A DNA stretch of 11,097 nucleotides from an uncultured Succinatimonas sp. (GCA_900552905.1 USBR01000033.1:1-11097); one strand, 5' to 3'; shown: positions 1 through 7,134, counted from the first letter of the stretch. Made by a program: numbers and translations. Notes: generated from the sequence alone by a model not told the origin.

Positions 1-58
1 ATTATGTTACTACCCATCAGAGATTCCAACACCAATACGGAAGAACCAAAAAAAAGTT

Positions 59-91
59 GTGGGAAAATTGTGGAAAGATAGTGGGAAAATA
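59..91. repeat. three tandem 11-bp repeats
   Basis: Three consecutive 11-bp units start at 59, 70 and 81. Each begins GTGG and continues with an A-rich half (GTGGGAAAATT, GTGGAAAGATA, GTGGGAAAATA). They lie just beyond the srmB terminator hairpin. One unit is about one helical turn, so the G-runs would lie on the same face of the DNA. No function is known; a short chance array is possible. Confidence 0.5.
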
Positions 92-111
92 ACGCCTGAC
101 AAGCAGGCGTT
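85..111 (-). terminator. Rho-independent terminator after srmB
   Basis: On the minus strand an 8-bp perfect GC-rich stem (AACGCCTG/CAGGCGTT, arms at 111-104 and 98-91) with a 5-nt loop is followed by ATTTTCCC. It begins 5 bases after the srmB stop codon, so it most likely ends the thyA-sdhE-srmB transcript. The T-run is short, so termination may be partial. Confidence 0.7.
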
Positions 112-115
112 GAGT

Positions 116-1462
116 TTATTTGGCTGAAGCTTCGGCCTTTTTAGCGGCTAAAGCGGCCTTACGGGCACGTTTAGCGGCAAAGTCAGGTTTACCCTTATTC
201 TTACGATCGCGCAAACGCTCCTTAGGCTTATGGCGTTTTTCTTCGTCCTTACGGCGTTTATCAAAGCCACCACCAACAGCTGCACGGCTACGCTTTTTCT
301 CTGACTGATGCTTAACTCCGGGATTTACCGGGAATTCAGCACATAAATTCTTAATGGCACGACGCTCAACTTCACGGCCGGTATAACGTTCGATCTTCTC
401 TAAGGTAGCAATCTCTGAGGCTAAAACTAAAGAGATCACAATACCATTAGCGCCAGCACGGGCAGTACGACCAGCACGGTGTACATAGATGGCAGCATTT
501 GCTGGCAGATCAAAATTATAGACATGGGTGATATCGGCAATATCAAGACCACGGGCGGCGACGTCAGTGGCGATGAGCATATCCGTCTCACCTTCCTTAA
601 AGCGGCGCATGGCAGCTTGACGCTCTGACATCGACATATCGCCCTGTAAGGTGGCGCATTTAAAGCCTTGGCGTCTTAGTGCGACATCTAATCTGAGTAA
701 ACGCTCACGCGTTTTGACGAAGATGATAGATTTGCCACGTACGGTTCGTAAAAGCTCGCTTATGATCTTAAGTTTTGCGACATCAGAGGCCGCATAATAG
801 GCACGGCTTGATAATTCCTGTGGGAGTTTATCTAAGCTATCATCACCAGCACCTAAGCGAATTTCGATAGGATCGTGTAATACAGCCGCAGCAAAGTCGC
901 GGATGCCTACACCTTCGAGCGTTGCGGAGAAGAGCAAGGTTTGGCACTTCTTATTGATGGACTTGGTGATTTTATTGACATCATCAAAGAAGCCCATATC
1001 GAGCATACGATCGGCCTCATCGATGACATAGAACTCGATATTATTAGTTTCAAGCCATTCTTTGCGTAAAAACTCGAGCATACGGCCAGGGGTGGCGACA
1101 ATGATATTGTCTTGCATCTCACGCTGTTCAATGCGATCAGCTCCACCGATAATGGCGCCACAGCTTAAATCAAAGTCTTTACAGAGCTTATTGCAGACCT
1201 CAACTACCTGTAAGGCCAATTCACGAGAGGGCTCTAAGATTAAGGCCCGCACCCCAGCTTTAGATTTCTGTGACAGTCTGTAAATTAAGGGAATTAAAAA
1301 GGCGGCACTTTTACCTGTGCCGGTAGGGGCACCACCTAAGATATCAAAGCCCTCGCAAGCTTTAGGGATAACTAATTGCTGAATGGGGGTGGGCTGTTCC
1401 CAACCGCAGGCGGCAATATTGTTATTTAGAGCCTCAGGTAGCTCAAATTCATCAAATTGCAT
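116..1462 (-). CDS. srmB: DEAD-box ATP-dependent RNA helicase, SrmB type
   Basis: A 448-residue DEAD-box RNA helicase, close in length to E. coli SrmB (444). All core motifs are visible: Q motif (GWEQPTPIQ, 20-28), Walker A APTGTGKS (45-52), motif Ia PSRELA (78-83, usually PTRELA), ATPGR (123-127), DEAD (148-151) within DEADRMLDMGF, SAT (179-181), motif IV SIIFV (245-249), TDVAARGLD (299-307) and HRAGRTARAG (328-337). The phrases DEADRMLDMGF and LLFSATLEG favour SrmB over RhlE, RhlB or DeaD. After about residue 385 the tail is Lys/Arg-rich and low in complexity, as expected for nonspecific RNA binding. SrmB acts early in 50S subunit assembly. The ATG directly abuts the sdhE stop (TAAATG), with GAGGGAG just upstream, so translation is probably coupled. 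It is the last gene of the thyA operon. The subfamily call is less certain than the family. Confidence 0.9.
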   Translation of the reverse strand: MQFDEFELPEALNNNIAACGWEQPTPIQQLVIPKACEGFDILGGAPTGTGKSAAFLIPLIYRLSQKSKAGVRALILEPSRELALQVVEVCNKLCKDFDLSCGAIIGGADRIEQREMQDNIIVATPGRMLEFLRKEWLETNNIEFYVIDEADRMLDMGFFDDVNKITKSINKKCQTLLFSATLEGVGIRDFAAAVLHDPIEIRLGAGDDSLDKLPQELSSRAYYAASDVAKLKIISELLRTVRGKSIIFVKTRERLLRLDVALRRQGFKCATLQGDMSMSERQAAMRRFKEGETDMLIATDVAARGLDIADITHVYNFDLPANAAIYVHRAGRTARAGANGIVISLVLASEIATLEKIERYTGREVERRAIKNLCAEFPVNPGVKHQSEKKRSRAAVGGGFDKRRKDEEKRHKPKERLRDRKNKGKPDFAAKRARKAALAAKKAEASAK

Positions 1463-1729
1463 TTAAACTCCCTCATTGCCAATGCGGGTGGCATGACATT
1501 TCTTAATTAAATTGATCATGGCAAGACGGCTAGCACTATCGGGAGTAGCGGTACCGTTAAACCAGCGTACGAGCTCTAAGTCAGAGGCTAAGAGCAGATC
1601 TTCATAATCCTTAAGGATGTCAGCGGTCATATTAGGTAAATCATGCTCGACAAAAGGGAGGAGCATTAAATCGAGCTCACGCATACCGCGGCGCGATTGC
1701 CATTTAATTCTTCCGGAAACTTCAATCAT
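1463..1729 (-). CDS. sdhE: FAD assembly factor SdhE (YgfY/CptB family)
   Basis: An 88-residue protein, the same length class as E. coli SdhE/YgfY (88 residues). The family signature RRGMRELD is at residues 13-20 (Gly15 and Glu18 of the RGxxE motif), followed by the typical LLPFVEHDL segment and acidic helices (DYEDLLLASDLELVRWFNG). SdhE is a small cytoplasmic helical protein that promotes covalent attachment of FAD to SdhA and, in enterics, to FrdA of fumarate reductase. In a fermenter making succinate the fumarate reductase role may dominate; that is inference. The ATG follows the thyA stop with no gap, an AGGTGG Shine-Dalgarno lies inside the end of thyA, and srmB follows again without a gap. 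An older proposal made this protein the antitoxin CptB; no cptA-like partner is next to it here. Confidence 0.9.
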   Translation of the reverse strand: MIEVSGRIKWQSRRGMRELDLMLLPFVEHDLPNMTADILKDYEDLLLASDLELVRWFNGTATPDSASRLAMINLIKKCHATRIGNEGV

Positions 1730-2524
1730 TTAAACTGCCACCTGTGCTTTAATGGGAGGATAAGGATCGTAGCCTGTAAGCTCAAAGTCGTCATAGACAT
1801 AATCAAAGATGGAGGCGGCCTTGCGCTTGATAATAAGTTTAGGTAAAGCCCGAGGGGTGCGGCTTAATTGCAGTTTTACCTGTTCAAAGTGATTGTGATA
1901 GATATGCGTATCACCACCAGTCCAGACAAAATCACCGACCTCTAAATCACAATCTTTGGCGATCATCATGGTGAGCAGTGAGTAGCTAGCGATATTAAAA
2001 GGTACTCCTAAGAACATATCACAGCTACGCTGATAGAGCTGGCAGGAGAGCTTGCCATTGGCAACATAGAATTGAAAGAGGGCATGGCATGGAGGTAAGG
2101 CCATACGCTCGATGTCACCTGGATTCCAAGCGCAGACGATAATACGACGGGAATCGGGATTGTGCTTGATGGTGTCGACGGCATTTTTAAGCTGATCGAT
2201 ATGACGGCCATCGGCGGTTTCAAAATCACGCCATTGCTTGCCGTAAACTGGGCCTAAATCGCCGTTTTCATCAGCCCATTCATTCCAAATACGCACACCG
2301 TTTTCAGTTAAATAATGGATATTAGTCGAGCCACTGATAAACCAGAGCAGCTCGTGAATAATAGACTTTAAATGCACTTTCTTAGTGGTTAAGAGGGGAA
2401 AGCCCTCAGAGAGATTAAAGCGCATCTGGGTACCGAAAATAGAGCGAGTGCCAACACCGGTTCTATCAGAACGATCAGCACCTTCATCCATGATCTTTTT
2501 TACCAAATCAAGATAGACTTGCAA
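1730..2524 (-). CDS. thyA: thymidylate synthase
   Basis: Converts dUMP and 5,10-methylenetetrahydrofolate to dTMP and dihydrofolate in the cytoplasm. It is 264 residues, exactly the E. coli length, and aligns by eye without gaps. Visible residues: Arg21 (phosphate binding), catalytic Cys146 in [20 protein letters not shown] with Arg166 and Asp169, PFNIASY with Asn177, and the GDTHIYHNH stretch with His207 and Tyr209. The start is TTG at 2524, chosen because it gives the family length and has GGAG 8 bases upstream; no ATG lies nearby in frame. It is the first gene of a tight operon with sdhE and srmB and has its own -10 element and a structured leader. In E. coli lgt sits between ptsP and thyA; here lgt is absent. 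Confidence 0.97.
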   Translation of the reverse strand: MQVYLDLVKKIMDEGADRSDRTGVGTRSIFGTQMRFNLSEGFPLLTTKKVHLKSIIHELLWFISGSTNIHYLTENGVRIWNEWADENGDLGPVYGKQWRDFETADGRHIDQLKNAVDTIKHNPDSRRIIVCAWNPGDIERMALPPCHALFQFYVANGKLSCQLYQRSCDMFLGVPFNIASYSLLTMMIAKDCDLEVGDFVWTGGDTHIYHNHFEQVKLQLSRTPRALPKLIIKRKAASIFDYVYDDFELTGYDPYPPIKAQVAV

Positions 2525-2532
2525 GGGTATTA

Positions 2533-2536
2533 CTCC
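2533..2536 (-). promoter_or_regulatory. thyA ribosome binding site (TTG start)
   Basis: GGAG on the minus strand, 8 bases before the TTG codon, is the only good Shine-Dalgarno in position and fixes the unusual start. It lies inside a two-codon upstream ORF (ATG GAG TAA, 2538-2530) in another frame, so a ribosome starting there would sit on the site. Confidence 0.65.
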
Positions 2537-2549
2537 ATAGTACTCAATA

Positions 2550-2587
2550 AAGGAGATATTAAAGACTTTTAAGTCTGTGCTCCTTTT
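2550..2587 (-). promoter_or_regulatory. stem-loop in the thyA leader
   Basis: Between the proposed -10 element and the thyA start, the minus strand holds an AAAGGAG arm (near 2587-2581) and a complementary CTCCTTT arm (2555-2549). They enclose a perfect AGACTT-TT/AA-AGTCT palindrome (2575-2562). The outer arm looks like a ribosome binding site paired with an anti-site, but no start codon follows it. On the plus strand the same sequence ends in a T-run, so a plus-strand terminator is the alternative reading. Confidence 0.45.
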
Positions 2588-2610
2588 TTAACAAAAATTT
2601 ATTGTTCGCT

Positions 2611-2616
2611 ATTATA
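2611..2616 (-). promoter_or_regulatory. thyA operon promoter (-10)
   Basis: A perfect TATAAT lies on the minus strand about 90 bases upstream of thyA, just after the ptsP terminator, framed by CGCT and AGCG. No good -35 is seen at 16-18 bases, so the promoter may be weak or activator-dependent. The implied leader is roughly 80 bases. Confidence 0.5.
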
Positions 2617-2643
2617 AGCGATATGGCGGGCCTCACGGCATAG

Positions 2644-2669
2644 AAAAGCCACCTTTATCGGTGGCTTTA
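2644..2669 (-). terminator. Rho-independent terminator after ptsP
   Basis: On the minus strand an 8-bp perfect stem (AAGCCACC/GGTGGCTT) with the 6-nt loop GATAAA is followed by TTCTA. It lies about 20-45 bases past the ptsP stop. It separates the rppH-ptsP transcript from thyA. Confidence 0.75.
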
Positions 2670-2690
2670 TAAAATATCGTTTAGAAATAA

Positions 2691-4973
2691 CTACTTAGCG
2701 CAAGGAAGTGTCTCTGGCTCAATAATGCGTCCTAAGCCTTGATTAGAGGCATAGGCGCTGTAGAGAGCGCGGATCTTAGCGCCACTGTCTAAGGCTAAGG
2801 CCTCCTTACCGACCTTTTGTAAATCCTTAAAGCTGACGCGGCGGCACATATACTTGACGCGGGCAAGCTCTGAATAGTTCATACTCAGGCACTTATAGCC
2901 TAAGGATAGGAGCATGAGTGCCCCGAGAGGATTGCCTGCAATTTCACCGCAGACGGATATAGGCTTACCTAATTCATTGCTCTTATCGACGAGATATTTT
3001 AGGCATCTGACGACAGCGGGATTGAAGGCATCAAAGAAGCGGCAGACCTTTTGATTGGATCTATCCACCGCCATGAGGTATTGAATCAGATCGTTTGAAC
3101 CTATGGAGAAGAAATCAACCTCGCGAGCAATTTCCTCTAAGACATAGGCGATGCTCGGGACCTCGATCATGACACCAAAGCGCGGCGGTTTAACCGGCTT
3201 ATTAGTTTGTACTACGATCTCATGAATAGCATCGTTGAGGATCTGCTTGAAGGCTAAGACTTCATCGAGGCGCGATACCATGGGGATCATGATCTCTAAA
3301 TTCTCAAATTCTTGCTGTGCTAATAACATAGCGCGCAATTGTGTTTTGAGAATATTAGGCTGATCTAAGGTAACGCGGATACCGCGCCAACCTAAAGCGG
3401 GGTTACCCTCTTCGATGGGCAGATAAGCTAAACCCTTATCACCGCCGATATCTAAAGTACGCATGCATACTGGATAACCTTTAAACTGCTCTAAGAGATC
3501 GCGATACCATTCAGTCTGTTGCTGTTCAGTCGGAAAGGTCTGTGAGAGCATGAAGGCAATTTCGGTACGATATAAACCGATACCGTCAGTCTGTGAGGGC
3601 AGATCTTCAGAGTCTTCATGGCTTAAACCGGCATTAAGCTGAATCTTAAGCTCAACGCCATCGACAGTAACGCCTTTTTCATGCTTTTCAGCCGAGAAGA
3701 GATCGGCCTGAGCGCGATTTTGTGAGACTAATTGTTTGTACTCATCGATAACGCTCTGTGTCGGCTCCACTAGAACTTCACTATTGTGTCCATCGATGAT
3801 GATGGTACGACCATCAACCTCGTTGAGATTGAGCTGTACACCGATGACTGCCGGGATACCTAAGTCACGGGCTAAGATCGCCGTATGCGAGCTTGTGGCA
3901 TTATCGACAGTGATAAAGCCGGCAATATTATTGCGATCAAGCTCAGCGACCATAGCTGCAGGCAGATTTTTAACCACCAAGATGATCTCATCATGCTCGA
4001 GTTTTACCGTTTGCCCTGAGGTGTGAACGAGGCGGGAGATAATGATCTGCGCAAAGTCACGGGCATCGAAGTATTTCTCTTTAAGGCCTTGAAGCTTATA
4101 ACTTTGTAATCTCTTTTCGGTGACGACCTTAATCGCAGAAGAGGCTAACAGACCATTGTCGAGGATCTCTTTGGTTACCTCATCTTGGAAGGTCGGATCA
4201 TCAAGCATATTGCCATAGCCTGACATATAACCGGAGGCGGCTTGACTATTATGCTGCTCTTGCATCTCTAAGGCGGCTTTATCCATCTCAGTTTGGAGCT
4301 GGAAAATCGCTTGATTAAAGAGCTCTAACTGCATCTCACGATCTTCAGTGCAAGTTACCGGTACATCTTCAAGGCTTAAAGTCGGTTGCCACACTACAGC
4401 ACGAGCGATAGCGATACCGCCTGTACCGCTTTCACCATGACAGCGCTTGATGCTCGAATCATTAGCATCGCGCATATTATTGCTAGTCGCGATGATAGAG
4501 GCAATTTGGGCTGAGAGCGTAACCATAAAGGACTCTTCAAGCTCGTTAAAGCCTCGTTTTTGTCGGCTTTGAATTACAAGCACGCCTAAGAGTGAGCCTT
4601 GATTGATTACCGGAACGCCTAAGAAGGAGAAGAACTCGTCTTCACCTACATCCGGTAGATATTTGAAATTAGGGTGAGAGGGAGCATCGGCTAGATCTAA
4701 AAGCTCTTGCTTTAGACCAACAAAGCCTACTAAGCCCTCGCCGATACGTAAATTTGCTTTACCGATGGCTGCTTTAGCTAAGCCATCAGTTGCCGCTAAT
4801 CTTAAGTATTTTTTGAATGGATCGGTAAGATAAAGTGAACAGCAGTCGGCAGAAGTAACAGCACGGATGCGCTGTACTAAAATATCAATTGCCTTTTCTA
4901 AGGAGTTCTGCGCGGCCACTTCTTCGGTGATTTGGCGCAGTGCCAAAAGGATCTGCGTCTGTCTTTCGTCCAT
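2691..4973 (-). CDS. ptsP: phosphoenolpyruvate-protein phosphotransferase PtsP (enzyme I-Ntr)
   Basis: First enzyme of the nitrogen phosphotransferase relay: it autophosphorylates from PEP and passes phosphate to NPr (PtsO) and then EIIA-Ntr (PtsN), neither of which is in this window. It has 760 residues (E. coli 748). Order: GAF domain (about 15-165), EI N-terminal helical/swivelling domain (about 185-400) with the phosphorylated His363 in ATSSHTAILARDLGIPAVIG, then the PEP-binding barrel (about 430-740). Barrel residues: Arg469 (GLYRTE), Arg505 (MRTLDIGGDK), Glu604 (MIEVPS), Asn627-Asp628 (GSNDLIQY), Arg638 and catalytic Cys675 (VCGEIAG). The N-terminal GAF domain separates it from sugar-PTS enzyme I; in E. 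coli this domain responds to glutamine and 2-oxoglutarate. The ATG lies 2 bases after the rppH stop, with GGAGG 7 bases upstream inside rppH, so the two genes form an operon. Confidence 0.96.
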   Translation of the reverse strand: MDERQTQILLALRQITEEVAAQNSLEKAIDILVQRIRAVTSADCCSLYLTDPFKKYLRLAATDGLAKAAIGKANLRIGEGLVGFVGLKQELLDLADAPSHPNFKYLPDVGEDEFFSFLGVPVINQGSLLGVLVIQSRQKRGFNELEESFMVTLSAQIASIIATSNNMRDANDSSIKRCHGESGTGGIAIARAVVWQPTLSLEDVPVTCTEDREMQLELFNQAIFQLQTEMDKAALEMQEQHNSQAASGYMSGYGNMLDDPTFQDEVTKEILDNGLLASSAIKVVTEKRLQSYKLQGLKEKYFDARDFAQIIISRLVHTSGQTVKLEHDEIILVVKNLPAAMVAELDRNNIAGFITVDNATSSHTAILARDLGIPAVIGVQLNLNEVDGRTIIIDGHNSEVLVEPTQSVIDEYKQLVSQNRAQADLFSAEKHEKGVTVDGVELKIQLNAGLSHEDSEDLPSQTDGIGLYRTEIAFMLSQTFPTEQQQTEWYRDLLEQFKGYPVCMRTLDIGGDKGLAYLPIEEGNPALGWRGIRVTLDQPNILKTQLRAMLLAQQEFENLEIMIPMVSRLDEVLAFKQILNDAIHEIVVQTNKPVKPPRFGVMIEVPSIAYVLEEIAREVDFFSIGSNDLIQYLMAVDRSNQKVCRFFDAFNPAVVRCLKYLVDKSNELGKPISVCGEIAGNPLGALMLLSLGYKCLSMNYSELARVKYMCRRVSFKDLQKVGKEALALDSGAKIRALYSAYASNQGLGRIIEPETLPCAK

Positions 4974-4975
4974 GA

Positions 4976-5503
4976 TTAGCCTCCGTGCTTAGATGCACGA
5001 TAAAAGTTCTTGTCGCCGCTTTGTAATCCGAATAAGGCCGTCGGCGCAAATTCGGTCAAAATACGGCGGTATACGTCGCGTTTAAATGCTACAACCTGAC
5101 GCACTGGATACCAATAGGAAACCCAGCGCCAGTCGTCAAATTCAGGATGCCCTCTACGATTAAATTCAATATGGTTTTGTTTATCTCCACCTAGGGAGAG
5201 TAAAAACCATTTTTGTTTTTGGCCGATGCATACAGGATGCTCAGACCAGCGTATGAGGCGCTTGGGTAGACGATATTTATGCCAGAAACGCGAGATAGCC
5301 AAAATTTTGACCTCGTCACGGCTTAAGCCTAACTCTTCATAAAGTTCGCGAAACATCGCGTCGGTGGGAGTTTCTCCGTTATCGACACCACCTTGAGGAA
5401 ATTGCCATGAATTCTGACGTATTCGCCTCGCCCATAAAACCTGACCTTTGCGGTTGCAGATTACAATCCCGACATTGGGTCTGAATCCGTCCTTGTCTAT
5501 CAC
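4976..5503 (-). CDS. rppH: RNA pyrophosphohydrolase RppH (Nudix)
   Basis: Removes pyrophosphate from the 5' end of mRNAs, opening them to RNase E decay. The Nudix box spans residues 38-60 ([23 protein letters not shown], matching GX5EX7REUXEEXGU), with Glu53, Glu56 and Glu57 as metal ligands, the same numbers as in E. coli. [22 protein letters not shown] and [23 protein letters not shown] are strongly RppH-like. I chose the GTG at 5503: it begins MIDKDG like the E. coli protein (MIDDDG), and GGCGG lies 5 bases upstream. A TTG at 5515 would add four residues but has no ribosome binding site nearby. Length is then 175 (E. coli 176). It heads the rppH-ptsP operon, divergent from mutH, as in enterics. 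Confidence 0.95.
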   Translation of the reverse strand: MIDKDGFRPNVGIVICNRKGQVLWARRIRQNSWQFPQGGVDNGETPTDAMFRELYEELGLSRDEVKILAISRFWHKYRLPKRLIRWSEHPVCIGQKQKWFLLSLGGDKQNHIEFNRRGHPEFDDWRWVSYWYPVRQVVAFKRDVYRRILTEFAPTALFGLQSGDKNFYRASKHGG

Positions 5504-5665
5504 AATAACCGCCAAGATAAAAAACTATTTAATCCCTTAATTATCAAGAGATTTGCTAATATAAGATTATCGCATAAATTTAATTCTAAAAATTGTTTAT
5601 GGATCAAAGATTATCAAAGCTCAATCAGTCATTTAAGGAAGCTTTTATACTATTAAATTTGCCCT
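5504..5665. promoter_or_regulatory. divergent rppH/mutH promoter region
   Basis: About 160 AT-rich bases between divergent genes, so both promoters should lie here. For mutH, TATACT at 5646-5651 is a good -10 hexamer but sits only 14 bases before the ATG, with a poor -35. For rppH, several GATAAT/TATATT-like hexamers occur on the minus strand between 5535 and 5575, with none clearly best. No operator-like palindrome stands out. Confidence 0.4.
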
Positions 5666-6370
5666 ATGGTGAAACTTCAAAAACGAACTTCTCTTATAAA
5701 TTTACCGCCTCCTCCTCAGTCCTTTGAGGAGTTGATTGACGCGCTCAATGCTATTGTCGGCAAAAACTTTTTAGAGCTCTCACAAAGATGTGGTGTCACC
5801 CTACCTAGTTCAACTTTACATGGTAAGGGCTTTGCCGGAGAGCTCATTGAATTGTGTACCGGCGCCTCGGCGGGTAATTCCTCGATCCCAGATTTTCCGA
5901 ATTTGGGTTTAGAGCTTAAGACTATTCCTGTAGATGAAAATCTAAAGCCCTTAGAGTCTACCTTTGTAAGCTATGCACCACTTACAAATATCCGCGATCT
6001 GAATTTTGAAAATTCTACTCTCTATATAAAGCTCTCGCGTGTGCTCTTTGTGGTCTTGCTAGCACCGCGTAATTTAGATTTAGCCTCTCGTAAGGTTTTA
6101 GGTTATTTCTTTTGGCAACCTAATTTAGAGGAATTGTCTAAAATTCGCGCTGATTTCAATGAGCTGATGGAAATGGTCAAAACTGGGCAGATAGATAAGA
6201 TTAGCGCGAGATTAGGTACTGTGGTGCAATTGCGCCCTAAATGTGCCGATGGTAAACAGACTACCGCTTGTATAGGGCCATTAGGTAGTTTGATTAAAAC
6301 CCGTCCGCGCGGTTTTTACCTGCGCAGAACCTTTATTGAAGCACTCTTACAGCGTTATTGGCAGAGCTGA
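5666..6370 (+). CDS. mutH: DNA mismatch repair endonuclease MutH
   Basis: Methyl-directed mismatch repair nickase: activated by MutS-MutL, it cuts the unmethylated strand at hemimethylated GATC. It has 234 residues (E. coli 229). The catalytic set is intact: Glu62 (GELIELCTGASAG), then Asp76, Glu83 and Lys85 in PDFPNLGLELKTIPVD, equivalent to E. coli Glu56, Asp70, Glu77 and Lys79. The C-terminal PRGFYLRRTFIEALL is also MutH-like. MutH is limited to a group of gammaproteobacteria and implies Dam methylation in this organism. It diverges from rppH. The start is an ATG just after an in-frame stop (5654), so it cannot extend upstream. There is no Shine-Dalgarno at normal spacing (AAGGAAG lies about 24 bases away). 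Together with the close -10 this suggests a very short leader. Confidence 0.95.
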   Translation: MVKLQKRTSLINLPPPPQSFEELIDALNAIVGKNFLELSQRCGVTLPSSTLHGKGFAGELIELCTGASAGNSSIPDFPNLGLELKTIPVDENLKPLESTFVSYAPLTNIRDLNFENSTLYIKLSRVLFVVLLAPRNLDLASRKVLGYFFWQPNLEELSKIRADFNELMEMVKTGQIDKISARLGTVVQLRPKCADGKQTTACIGPLGSLIKTRPRGFYLRRTFIEALLQRYWQS

Positions 6371-6371
6371 T

Positions 6372-6404
6372 TTTTATAAAAAATTAAGTATAATTTTTAT
6401 AAAA
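6372..6404 (+). terminator. possible AT-only hairpin after mutH
   Basis: A near-perfect inverted repeat of A and T only (arms 6372-6386 and 6391-6404, one base unequal) starts 2 bases after the mutH stop. It could form a hairpin but lacks GC pairs and a clear T-run, so terminator function is doubtful. Confidence 0.25.
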
Positions 6405-6543
6405 TAAGAAAATATCGAAAATAAATTTTTGTTTTCATATATAAAACAATAAGTTACATATTTTTTACATTTATATAAAATTTATTCCCAAAAAATATGA
6501 AAATTTTGTAACAAATTGAAATATAAAATAAATTATTGATTTT

Positions 6544-6557
6544 TGCACATTTGTGCA
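6544..6557. promoter_or_regulatory. 14-bp palindrome, possible operator
   Basis: A perfect dyad, TGCACA-TT-TGTGCA, isolated in AT-only surroundings about 225 bases before the CBM48-like gene. Its right part, TGTGCACT (6552-6559 with the next base), recurs at 10929-10936 upstream of the exported-protein gene. The regulator is unknown. Confidence 0.4.
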
Positions 6558-6769
6558 CTCATGATAAGCACTCAGGTTACATTATTAAATAATAAACTTA
6601 ATATATGCATAACAAAATTATAGTAGATTTTACAATTTTTTGTTGTACAATGTACGGGCTTTCATCGTGTAAATGGCATGTACATCACATCTACATGCTA
6701 AAATCTGTGTTATAAGGTGATCAAAAATTACCAGCAATTAAGATAGCAGCAGTGTCTTAGTCGCGGATT

Positions 6770-6775
6770 GGAGGG
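6770..6775 (+). promoter_or_regulatory. ribosome binding site deciding the CBM48-like start
   Basis: GGAGGG, 7 bases before the ATG at 6783, is one of the strongest Shine-Dalgarno sequences in the window. It rules out the in-frame TTG at 6768, which lies on the site itself. Confidence 0.85.
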
Positions 6776-6782
6776 AATATTC

Positions 6783-7127
6783 ATGAGCGTGTCTAAAAGA
6801 TTTAATGAAAAGAATAAGAAATTAACTGTAGTATTTTATGTCAATCGTGCCGCCGCTCAAGGTGCTGAGAGAATCGATCTTATCTGTGAGCACAATGGCT
6901 GGCAGGCTGTGGCTTTAAAGCCGCAGAAGAACGGTACCTTTAGAGGTTCTATCACTTTAAAGGTTGGCGATCAGCCAAGCTATCAGTACAAGTTTAAGTA
7001 CACCTTACCTGATGGTACTGTTAAGTATGATAATGATTGGAACGCTGAGCGCTATGTTCCAAATCCATTTGGTGGCGAAAATTCAGTTTTCTCAACTGTA
7101 ATTTCTAAGCCCTTAGAGGATAAATAA
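6783..7127 (+). CDS. small stand-alone glycogen-binding (CBM48/isoamylase early-set-like) protein
   Basis: A 114-residue cytoplasmic protein without signal peptide or membrane segment. Residues about 13-107 look like one early-set beta-sandwich of the CBM48/AMPK-beta glycogen-binding type: a strand pattern IDLICEHNGW (Trp40 where this family has its sugar-stacking Trp), then LKPQKNGTFRGSITLKVG, YQYKFKYTLPDG (the hQYKFhVDG-like strand), DNDWNAERYVPNPFGGENSVFSTV with Trp86 and a terminal Asn before the last strand. No catalytic domain is attached, so it is not a branching or debranching enzyme. Its position one gene from glgA and two from glgC, on the opposite strand, suggests a glycogen-granule or regulatory role; that is inference. 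The fold is called from motifs by eye; the family is fairly sure, the function is not. Confidence 0.75.
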   Translation: MSVSKRFNEKNKKLTVVFYVNRAAAQGAERIDLICEHNGWQAVALKPQKNGTFRGSITLKVGDQPSYQYKFKYTLPDGTVKYDNDWNAERYVPNPFGGENSVFSTVISKPLEDK

Positions 7128-7134
7128 TCAATTA

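Larger units (their letters stand above)
6371..6769 (+). other. AT-rich gap upstream of the CBM48-like gene
   Basis: About 400 bases without a credible gene, roughly four-fifths A/T, in contrast with the flanking genes. It holds an AT inverted repeat after mutH, a 14-bp palindrome at 6544-6557, a TACAAT hexamer (6646-6651) and a TATAAG hexamer (6711-6716) as possible -10 elements, and repeated GTAC-containing words around 6645-6685. This is likely the control region of the small downstream gene. AT-richness could also attract H-NS-like proteins; that is inference. Confidence 0.5.

Noticed and set aside
120..308. Plus-strand 62-residue ORF opposite the end of srmB
   Set aside because: Its Ala/Arg/Leu/Ser-rich product is the antisense shadow of the Lys/Arg/Ala-rich SrmB tail; no ribosome binding site or separate support.
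1463..1729. SdhE/CptB read as the antitoxin of a toxin-antitoxin pair
   Set aside because: No CptA/YgfX-like membrane protein gene is adjacent, and the RGxxE flavinylation motif is intact, so the FAD-assembly role is preferred.
3736..4026. Plus-strand 96-residue ORF inside ptsP
   Set aside because: Antisense to the conserved His-domain of PtsP, with low-complexity Ser/Thr-rich translation typical of a shadow frame.
6768..6782. TTG at 6768 as start of the CBM48-like gene
   Set aside because: The TTG overlaps the GGAGGG ribosome binding site of the ATG at 6783.
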